In this document: positions 54,937 to 61,440 of the stretch, piece by piece
Layout of the letters: every line of letters starts with the position of its first letter
Numbering within the stretch: the first letter of the stretch is position 1
Assembly (NCBI RefSeq): GCF_016907695.1
Contig: NZ_JAFBCK010000001.1
Coordinates: 4,328,001-4,392,000, forward strand
Direction of reading: 5' to 3'
DNA: 64,000 bases
Source of the DNA: Actinokineospora baliensis
GTDB taxonomy: Bacteria; Actinomycetota; Actinomycetes; Mycobacteriales; Pseudonocardiaceae
The notes under the pieces: generated by a model
The model's input: only the letters and a program-made list of their open reading frames with translations
Told to the model about the DNA's origin: nothing
The model's database searches: none
Made by a program: the position numbers and the translations under genes

Positions 54937-56105
54937 CCCAGCACCACCGGCAGCTCCACCAGGCCGCGGTTGCGGAACGACGGCTGCCAGCGCAGGTCCG
55001 CCAGGTCCACCGCCGCCCGGAGGCCCCTCGACAGCAGGGCCCCGAACGCCGCCGCCGCCTCGACCTGGCTCAGCCGGGACCCGAAGCTGCGGTGGATGCC
55101 GTGCCCGTAGCTCAGGTGCGGGTTGGGATCGCGGTCGAGGACCAGCGACTCCGCGTCGGGGAACACCTCTTCGTCGTGGTTGGCCGAGGCGATCCCCAGC
55201 AGCACCGTCTCACCCGCGGGCACCTCGACCCCCGCGATCTCCACCTCGCGGGTCGGGAACCGCCGGATCGCCCACTGCAGCGGCTGGTCGTAGCGGGTCA
55301 GCTCCTCCACCGCCCTGGGCAGCAGCGTCTCGTCCCGCAGGCACTCCGCGCTCTCGGGGTGCGCCAGCAGCGCCCGCGTGCCGTTGCCGATCAGGTTGAC
55401 CAGGTTCTCGTACCCGGCCCACAGCGCCAGGAACGCCATCGACACCAGTTCCGCCTCGCTGAGCCGGTCCTCGTCGTCGCGCACCGCGATCAGCCCGGAC
55501 AACAGGTCCGGCCCCGGTTCGGCGCGCTTGCGGGCCACGAGGTCCACCAGGTACGCGTGCATCCCGGCCACCGCGTCGCGCGCCGCGGTGGCGGGCTGGT
55601 CCGGGCGCGGGGTCAGCAGGGTCGTCGTCCAGCCGCGGAAGCGGGCCCGGTCGGTCGGGGCGACCCCCAGCAGGTCGCCGATCACCCGCAGCGGCAGCGG
55701 GGCGGCGAAGCGCTCGATCAGGTCGACCGGTTCACCGGAGGGCAACGCCGCCAGCAGGTCCTCGGTCGCCGCGTGGATCGCCGGGGCGAGTTCCTGGACC
55801 CGGCGCGGGGTGAACTCGCCCGCGATGAGCGTGCGCAGCCGGGTGTGGTCGGGCGGGTCGAGGTTGAGCAGGTTGGCGTCGAGCGCGGGCGGTAGCGCGA
55901 AACCGCGGTAGCCCTCGCCCGCGTTGTCCCGGCTCAGCGACAGCCGGGGGTCGGCCAACCCGGCCCGCACGTCGGCGTGGCGGGTGACCACCCACGCAGG
56001 CGATCCGTCCGGTGTGGACACCCGGCGGATCCCGCCATCGGCGCGCAACCGCGCGTAGGTCGGGTACGGGTCGGCGTGGAACGCGGACCCGAACAGCTCA
56101 CTCAT
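54933..56105 (-). CDS. Cytochrome P450 homologue lacking the haem-ligand cysteine
   Basis: 390 residues with clear P450 architecture: the ExxR helix (VEELTRYD) and a haem loop [18 protein letters not shown]. The axial Cys of FGHGIHxCLG is Ser340 here (codon AGC). The I-helix AGHETT equivalent is AGYENL, so the Thr of proton delivery is also absent. The rest of the loop, including GHGIH, is intact, so this is a specific replacement and not general decay. It may bind haem through Ser, or serve as a binding or partner protein as in the EryCII-type P450 homologues. Last gene of a four-gene operon; the start overlaps the membrane-protein stop (ATGA). Confidence 0.92.
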   Translation of the reverse strand: MSELFGSAFHADPYPTYARLRADGGIRRVSTPDGSPAWVVTRHADVRAGLADPRLSLSRDNAGEGYRGFALPPALDANLLNLDPPDHTRLRTLIAGEFTPRRVQELAPAIHAATEDLLAALPSGEPVDLIERFAAPLPLRVIGDLLGVAPTDRARFRGWTTTLLTPRPDQPATAARDAVAGMHAYLVDLVARKRAEPGPDLLSGLIAVRDDEDRLSEAELVSMAFLALWAGYENLVNLIGNGTRALLAHPESAECLRDETLLPRAVEELTRYDQPLQWAIRRFPTREVEIAGVEVPAGETVLLGIASANHDEEVFPDAESLVLDRDPNPHLSYGHGIHRSFGSRLSQVEAAAAFGALLSRGLRAAVDLADLRWQPSFRNRGLVELPVVLG

Positions 56106-57268
56106 CGCCTGCTCCGTTGATCTCTACCGCCGTGCTGGTCGAGGTCGGCGAACGCCCGCGCGACCCGCACCAGCCACGCCGTGTCGGTGTCCTCCGGCGG
56201 TGGCTGGGGCATCGGGGTGCCCGCCGCTGGGGGAGTCGCCGCCGGGCGCCCCGGCATTGCATTCCCCTGCTCAGCGAGGGCGTCGGCGATGGCCGCGGCC
56301 GCGAAGTGGGCGCGCAGGTCGGCTCCCGCCGCCGCGGCGTCGCCGTCGCGGACCGGGTGCAGCCAGCGCAGCCCGTCCTGGATCTCGATCACCCGCCGGT
56401 GCAGCCGGAAGTCGAGGTCGCGGACCGCGCGCCTGCCCGCGGTCCGGTCGAGCGCCAGGTCCGGGTTGGCCGCCACCAACGCCGTCCACAGCGGGTACAG
56501 CGCCTGGTACGCCCGGCGATCGCGCCACCACAGCCGCAACCGCCCCACCTGCGGGCCCCACCCGGGCAGGCTCCACCCGATGAGCGTGCAGATCCCGCCC
56601 AGCCCGGCGCCCAACCGCGCCACGACCTCCCACCGCTGCGGGTCCAACCCCAGCGGCCCGGCCAGCACGTCGGCGTAGCGGGCCAGCACGTAGGCGAGTC
56701 CGCCGAGCGCGCCCGCCGCCGCCAGCCGCAGCCCTCGCCGCAGCCACGCCCCGGTCACCGCGCGCGCGTACCGCAGGCAGCGCACCACGATCAGGTACTC
56801 CGTCACGGCGAACGCGGTCACGTAGAGCATGAGGTACACCGAGTACAACCCGTGCCCGGCGTAGCGGACCGCGGCCGTGGTGGTGTCCTCCTCGGTGAGG
56901 TCCGCCGCCGCGAACAGCACCACCATCGCCGCGAACACCGCGCCGAACGCCCAGATCCGGCGCCGCACCAGCGGTCGAGCCCGCTGCGGTTCCACGGCCC
57001 AGTACGTCAACGCGGCCAACTGGCTGGCCGCGACCCCGATGACGCTGCCCTGCGACAGCACCAGCGCCAGGTTCGGTATCCCCGTCACCCGGTCGAGGGC
57101 CGCCCACACCCGGGGATCGCTGATGGTGAACGTCAACCCCATGAACAGGTAGAAGAACCCGACCGCCACCGCCGCCGGGCCCCGGTCCCGGCGCAGCAGC
57201 GCGGGCAGCTTGAACAGCAGGCTCACCCACGCCACCGCCGCGCACAGCGGGTAGAGGACCCCGTTCAT
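56102..57268 (-). CDS. MAB_1171c-like membrane protein
   Basis: 388 residues. About seven N-terminal membrane segments ([22 protein letters not shown]..., [20 protein letters not shown], ...), then a ~150-residue cytoplasmic helical region ([25 protein letters not shown]..., [18 protein letters not shown]) and a Pro-rich tail. This layout matches the MAB_1171c putative transporter family found in actinomycetes beside XRE and ImmA/IrrE genes. Function unknown; the cytoplasmic part could interact with the IrrE protein or the P450 homologue. Overlaps both neighbours by four bases. Confidence 0.8.
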   Translation of the reverse strand: MNGVLYPLCAAVAWVSLLFKLPALLRRDRGPAAVAVGFFYLFMGLTFTISDPRVWAALDRVTGIPNLALVLSQGSVIGVAASQLAALTYWAVEPQRARPLVRRRIWAFGAVFAAMVVLFAAADLTEEDTTTAAVRYAGHGLYSVYLMLYVTAFAVTEYLIVVRCLRYARAVTGAWLRRGLRLAAAGALGGLAYVLARYADVLAGPLGLDPQRWEVVARLGAGLGGICTLIGWSLPGWGPQVGRLRLWWRDRRAYQALYPLWTALVAANPDLALDRTAGRRAVRDLDFRLHRRVIEIQDGLRWLHPVRDGDAAAAGADLRAHFAAAAIADALAEQGNAMPGRPAATPPAAGTPMPQPPPEDTDTAWLVRVARAFADLDQHGGRDQRSRR

Positions 57269-57807
57269 CCGGCCGCGTTCACCCCGGGCACGGGCGGCGC
57301 CGAGTGGTCGAGCGAGTCGGCGATGCGCGCGGCGACCCCGTCCGGCCTGGCGGGCGCCCGCCGCAGCCGCGCCGCCAGCAGGTAGGCCATCACCTCGGCC
57401 TGTTGTTCCTGCTCGTCGCTGTAGTCCTTGCGCGCCAGCATGTCGCGCACCAGGTCCGGGTCGATGTCGGGGAAGAACACCGCCGCCGTGTCCTCGTCGA
57501 GGTGCCCGCCGCCGCGGTGGCAGCAGATCATGTGCCCGATCTCGTGCAGGATGATGTGCTCCCGGTGCGCTCGCGCGGTGGTCTCGTCGTAGAAGATGAA
57601 GTCCGCTTCCCGCGTGGCCACCCAGAGACCGCACGGCTCGGACGCGCGCATCGGCACCGGCACCACGTGCAGCGGCCGCCCGCGCACGGCGGCCAGGTGC
57701 TCGCACAACGCGGCGAGATCGAGCCCGGCGGGCAAGTCGAACTGGGCCAGCAGTTCCGCGCAGCCGCGCCGCAGCGCGCGCAGGTCCCGCCGCGACACCC
57801 CGGTCAC
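57265..57807 (-). CDS. ImmA/IrrE-family metallopeptidase
   Basis: 180 residues. Zinc motif HEIGH at residues 88-92 in HIILHEIGHMICCH, and a later Glu in EQEQQAEVMAYLLAARL which completes the site in this family. ImmA cleaves the ICE repressor ImmR and IrrE cleaves the XRE repressor DdrO, so the XRE protein encoded immediately upstream (GTGA overlap) is the obvious substrate or partner. The start GTG at 57807 lies inside the XRE stop. Confidence 0.93.
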   Translation of the reverse strand: MTGVSRRDLRALRRGCAELLAQFDLPAGLDLAALCEHLAAVRGRPLHVVPVPMRASEPCGLWVATREADFIFYDETTARAHREHIILHEIGHMICCHRGGGHLDEDTAAVFFPDIDPDLVRDMLARKDYSDEQEQQAEVMAYLLAARLRRAPARPDGVAARIADSLDHSAPPVPGVNAAG

Positions 57808-58262
57808 GGCTCGGGGTTCTCGGTGCTCGGGTCGGCGTCGGTGACCGGCGGCAGACCGCGCTGCCTGCGCGCCTGGTCGAGCAGCGCGGTGATCAGGTCC
57901 AGGTTCGACTGGGGCAGCCCCATCGCGCGCTGCGCGATGCCGACCACGCCCCGGTCGCGCAACATCGCCAGGTGCTCGAGCTGCTCGCGCACCCGCTCGC
58001 CCTGGCCGTCCTCGTCGTCGAAGAAGTAGCTGGGGTTCACCCCGAAGAACCGCGCCAGCGCGACCAGCAGGTCCGTCGACGGGCTGCTCCGCTTGCCGGT
58101 GCGCAGCATCGACAGGTACGCGCCGCTGACCCGCAACTGCGGGTTGGCCCGCTTGATCTCGGCCGCGACCTCGGTGTTGGACCACTGCCGTCCCCGGGGT
58201 CGACTCAGCCGGAACAGCCGGTCCAGCCGCGCGGTCAACGGCGTGGTGGCGCCGTCGGACAT
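57804..58262 (-). CDS. XRE-family transcriptional regulator
   Basis: 152 residues. Helix-turn-helix near residues 15-75 (WSNTEVAAEIKRANPQLRVSGAYLSMLRTGKRSSPSTDLLVALARFFGVNPSYFFDDE). ATG 58262 (MSDGATTPLTARL) was chosen; an upstream ATG at 58289 adds nine residues. First gene of the XRE-IrrE-membrane-P450 operon. Its upstream region holds two related palindromes that could be its operators. Confidence 0.92.
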   Translation of the reverse strand: MSDGATTPLTARLDRLFRLSRPRGRQWSNTEVAAEIKRANPQLRVSGAYLSMLRTGKRSSPSTDLLVALARFFGVNPSYFFDDEDGQGERVREQLEHLAMLRDRGVVGIAQRAMGLPQSNLDLITALLDQARRQRGLPPVTDADPSTENPEP

Positions 58263-58314
58263 CCCATCCCCCCACCAGTGGGTCGTCACTCCAACTCGAC
58301 CAGTGTCGCAGGGT

Positions 58315-58325
58315 AACTGTCAGTT
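58315..58325. promoter_or_regulatory. Palindrome AACTGTCAGTT, candidate XRE operator 1
   Basis: A perfect AACTG/CAGTT palindrome that overlaps the first bases of a plus-strand TTGACA box (58324-58329). Confidence 0.5.
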
Positions 58326-58354
58326 GACAATTCGCCTACGCGGCTGGCTACGAT
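58324..58354 (+). promoter_or_regulatory. Candidate sigma-70-type promoter reading away from the XRE operon
   Basis: TTGACA (58324-58329), 19-base spacer, TACGAT (58349-58354). The spacer is long. It would start transcription near 58361, into a gene-free structured region. Confidence 0.4.
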
Positions 58355-58360
58355 GACCCA

Positions 58361-58640
58361 CAAGGGTTAACTCCCAGTTAGAGCACCAAACGCGAGTGCG
58401 CTCGGACTCCAGGCCACTGTGCGTGGGGGTGTGCCGTGTGGCGGGGTTCAAGGGGGTACCCCGCCACACGGGGCCCCGATTCCCTCACCCGCGGTACCCG
58501 TGGTGGTACCGGCTGTGGAGGTCTCCAGAAAGTAGGAGTTCCGCGCTCAACCGGCCTGGGGGTTACCGGGAGCGCGGAACTAGAACTAGCGTAGTACGCC
58601 ACCGGGCCCCGTGCACAGCGGCACGGGGAAATTTGTCGCA
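58361..58640 (+). ncRNA. Candidate structured non-coding transcript
   Basis: Downstream of the promoter-like boxes are a 13-bp hairpin (58434-58446 with 58459-58471), a 12-bp hairpin (58537-58548 with 58570-58581) and an 8-bp hairpin followed by AAATTT (58607-58628). The first two have stems too long to be chance in this context. No good ORF is present up to 58851. This is a prediction from structure only. Confidence 0.3.
58368..58380. promoter_or_regulatory. Palindrome TAACTCCCAGTTA, candidate XRE operator 2
   Basis: It shares TAACT..AGTT with the palindrome at 58315-58325; the centres are 54 bases apart, about five helical turns. Both lie between the XRE start and the structured region, fitting autoregulation. 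Confidence 0.5.
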
Positions 58641-58851
58641 CGGCGTGTCGCCCGCCCCCTCTTCGGGCGGGATGGCCTCCCGTGGCGCACGCCGGTCGCG
58701 CGGCCGCCGCACCCGCTCCCACCACGGGATCTTGACCTTGAACGGCCGTTGTGCGGGTTAACGCCGCGGCTCGGCCGATTGTGGCGCGAGGTTGTCGAAT
58801 GCGACGAAGGTCACGTCCGGGGTCGCTGATCAGTCCACAAAGGACGGCGCG

Positions 58852-60357
58852 CTAGTCGCCGGGGGAGCCCGCGAGCAGGACGACCCGGTCGCGGCCGGTC
58901 AGCTTGGCGGTGGCCAGGGCGCGGTCGGCCTGCAGTTGCAGGTCGGCGAGGTCCGTGCCGTGGTCGGGGGCGCAGGCGACGCCGATGGAGGTCGTGCACG
59001 GCGGGACGTCGTGGCCGAGGCGGACCCCCGGTCCCTTGCCCGGCAGGTCGATCTCGGTGTCCAGGCGGCGGATCGCGACGCGGATCCGCTCGGCGGCCGC
59101 GACCGCCGCCGAGGCCGAGGTGTTCGGCAGCACCACCGCCAGCTCCTCGCCGCCCCAGCGCGCCAGCAGGTCCGTCGGTCGGGTGCCCGCCCGCAGCGCG
59201 TCGGCCACCGCGCGCAGCACCTGGTCGCCGCCGAAGTGGGTGAGGCGGTCGTTCCAGGCCTTGAAGTGGTCCAGGTCCAGCATCAGCACCGCGGTGGGCC
59301 TGCCAGCCGCCCGGTCCGCGGCCACGGCGGCCACCGCGACCGGCTCGAACCCGCGCCGGTTGCGCAAACCGGTCAACGGGTCGGTGGTGGCGTCGATGCG
59401 CAACCGGTCGCGGTCGGCGGTGCGCACGGCCAGCCTGCCCAGCGTTCTCGTCTCCATCACCGCGACCGCCAGCACCGCGAACAGCGCGACCGGCGTGATC
59501 ATCGCGGCCACCACGGCGCCCAACCCGACCAGCAAGGTGTGCCCCAGCAACAGGTTGTCCTCGCGGCTGCCCAGCGTCGCGCCCGGGCTCCAGTCCCGGA
59601 ACCGCACGCCCCGGTACACCCCGACCAGCACGGCGTCGACGACGAAGTACACGACCGCGGCCAGGCCGAGCACCCCCATGAACCGCCACCCGTGCCCGGT
59701 GGCCAGCGTGGAGAAGTCGAGGGGCCACGGCTGGGTGATCAGCGCGCCGCGGACCAGGCTCACCGCCGCGATCGTCAGCAGCACGGCCGAGGTGTTGCTC
59801 ATCCACACCGCGATCGGGCGCCGCGCGATGCGGAACCGGCGGACCCGCACGAACACCACCAGCAGCGCGGCCAACAGCGGCGGCAGCAGCAGTGCCGAGC
59901 TGAAGAACCAGATCGACGCCTGATCGATGTACTCGACCGCCCCGCGTTGCGCCCGCACCAACCGGCGCCGCCGCTCACTGGCCTCGGTCAGCTCGGTGTA
60001 GATCAGCGCGCACGCCGCCAGCACCAGGAACAGGCCCCAGTCGCCCGGCGACGCCCCCGGCGCCCGCCACACGGCCGCGCCGAGCCCGAGCGTCCCACCG
60101 ATGTCCACCGACAGCAGGACCGCCATGGTCGCCCGGTCGAAGTCGCCGGTCCGGCGGCGCGGGGTCGCCCAGTGCTTGCGCGGCCCGGGGATCCCGCCCG
60201 CGTCGCCCGCCAGCCCGTCGATCGGCCGCGACAGCGCGAACGGGATCCCGGCGAAGCGGGCCGCGGCGAGCTCGCCGTGCCCGTGCCCGCCCAGACCGGT
60301 TGCCCGGTGGTCGTGGCCATGGCAGCGGTAGCCGGACCCCAGGCGGATTCCCCCCAT
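58852..60357 (-). CDS. Membrane-anchored diguanylate cyclase (GGDEF)
   Basis: 501 residues. About seven to eight membrane segments (residues ~80-300) followed by a GGDEF domain with the catalytic WGGEEL at 402-406 and metal Asp in LMLDLDHFKAWND. An inhibitory RxxD site (RPTD, 393-396) lies five residues upstream of GGEEL, as in c-di-GMP feedback-inhibited cyclases. The first ~74 residues resemble nothing; ATG at codon 78 could be the real start. It should make c-di-GMP in response to a membrane signal. Confidence 0.92.
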   Translation of the reverse strand: MGGIRLGSGYRCHGHDHRATGLGGHGHGELAAARFAGIPFALSRPIDGLAGDAGGIPGPRKHWATPRRRTGDFDRATMAVLLSVDIGGTLGLGAAVWRAPGASPGDWGLFLVLAACALIYTELTEASERRRRLVRAQRGAVEYIDQASIWFFSSALLLPPLLAALLVVFVRVRRFRIARRPIAVWMSNTSAVLLTIAAVSLVRGALITQPWPLDFSTLATGHGWRFMGVLGLAAVVYFVVDAVLVGVYRGVRFRDWSPGATLGSREDNLLLGHTLLVGLGAVVAAMITPVALFAVLAVAVMETRTLGRLAVRTADRDRLRIDATTDPLTGLRNRRGFEPVAVAAVAADRAAGRPTAVLMLDLDHFKAWNDRLTHFGGDQVLRAVADALRAGTRPTDLLARWGGEELAVVLPNTSASAAVAAAERIRVAIRRLDTEIDLPGKGPGVRLGHDVPPCTTSIGVACAPDHGTDLADLQLQADRALATAKLTGRDRVVLLAGSPGD

Positions 60358-60451
60358 ACCGCTCGCACCTCCCCGTGCGCAGCTCCCCCGACAAGTGCGG
60401 ACCCGCCGCTGGCCGGGGAACAGGCGAGGTGGCTACCGGGCGCGCCCAAGC

Positions 60452-60477
60452 GGGTGTCCCACGCGCGTGGGACACCC
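60452..60477. promoter_or_regulatory. 26-bp perfect palindrome upstream of the GGDEF gene
   Basis: GGGTGTCCCACGC and its exact complement abut with no spacer. It lies about 95 bases upstream of the cyclase start. A dimeric repressor site is likelier than a terminator because there is no loop. Confidence 0.5.
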
Positions 60478-60754
60478 CCCAGGAGCCCGGCTTCGCACGA
60501 TCACCACCCTGCGTTCCCCCGCGGGCGCAAGGTCCTCAGGAGAAACCCTAGGGCACAGGGGGATCTGGACAACGGCATTGCCGGAGGATCCCGGTCAACC
60601 ACTCATTCGGAGCAGCACGCGGACGGCGAACGGAGCACGCGCTCCGCCGCCGCGGGCTGACCGCCGGTGCGCGGCCGGAGCAATGGCGTGATGGTCGACC
60701 AAGCGCACGGTCATGCGGAGATCACGGTGCTGTGGCGGGGATTCGAGGCGAGGC

Positions 60755-60785
60755 CGCGGCGGTGGATTGGTGGACCACCGCCGCG
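60755..60785 (-). terminator. 11-bp hairpin after the cupin gene
   Basis: CGCGGCGGTGG (60755-60765) pairs with 60775-60785 around a 9-base loop, about 43 bases past the cupin stop. Confidence 0.65.
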
Positions 60786-60827
60786 ACCCTGCCCGGAATG
60801 TACCCCCCTCGCGGCGGTGGTCGCCGT

Positions 60828-61277
60828 TCAGTCGTGCTCGACCGGCGCCCACAGGCTCGGCAGGTTCACCACGATCCCCTCCTGGCTGCTCCGCGCGATG
60901 ATCACCACCGCCGGTTCGTCGCCCGGGTTCTCCTCGCGGTGCGGCACGTACGGCGGGACGAAGATGTAGTCGCCCGGCCCCGTCTCCAACCGGACCTCCT
61001 GGTCCCCCTCGGCGAAGACGAACACCGGGTGGCCCGACTTGATGTAGATCGCCGTCTCCGCCTCACCGTGGTGGTGGTCCCCCGAATTGGTCCCCGGCCC
61101 GACGTGCGTCTCGCCCATCCACACCTTGGTGGACCCGACCGTCTTGCCCGACACCGCTTCCAGCCGCGTCATCCCACTGGTCTGCATCGTGTCCCCGGAC
61201 AGGTCGGCGCCGCGGATGTGCCGCAGGGGCCGGTGCCAGTCCTCGGTCCCCGCCACCAGGTCCGCTCGCTCGCTCAC
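60828..61277 (-). CDS. Cupin-domain protein
   Basis: 149 residues with one cupin fold: motif 1 PGTNSGDHHHGEAETAIYIKSG (three consecutive His plus Glu as metal ligands) and motif 2 PGDYIFVPPYVPHREEN. The metal site looks complete, so an enzyme (isomerase or dioxygenase) or a sensor of small metabolites is possible. Start GTG 61277. It stands alone between the LPXTG gene and the cyclase. Confidence 0.88.
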   Translation of the reverse strand: MSERADLVAGTEDWHRPLRHIRGADLSGDTMQTSGMTRLEAVSGKTVGSTKVWMGETHVGPGTNSGDHHHGEAETAIYIKSGHPVFVFAEGDQEVRLETGPGDYIFVPPYVPHREENPGDEPAVVIIARSSQEGIVVNLPSLWAPVEHD

Positions 61278-61440
61278 GCGGTTCTCCCCAGTGGTCCACA
61301 GTGCACGGTCGTGTTCCGCATGCTTTTCCTTCCAGCACTTGCCATCCCGCCGGTACCGGGCCAGCGAACGACACCGGCCCCCACGGTGTCAACCGCGCGG
61401 ATCGCCGAGTCCAGCCACTGGACGCCGGGTTGGTCGTGCG

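Larger units (their letters stand above)
60358..60827. other. Gene-free stretch upstream of the diguanylate cyclase
   Basis: It contains a 26-bp palindrome and the cupin terminator, listed separately. No gene was supported on either strand. Confidence 0.5.

Noticed and set aside
58396..58761. 121-codon plus-strand frame in the structured intergenic region
   Set aside because: It crosses two perfect hairpins, has an Arg/Pro/Gly-rich composition and lacks a ribosome site.
58263..58851. A tRNA or attachment site next to the XRE/IrrE genes, as for an integrated element
   Set aside because: I found no tRNA-like cloverleaf, no direct repeats at the borders of 54.9-58.8 kb and no integrase.
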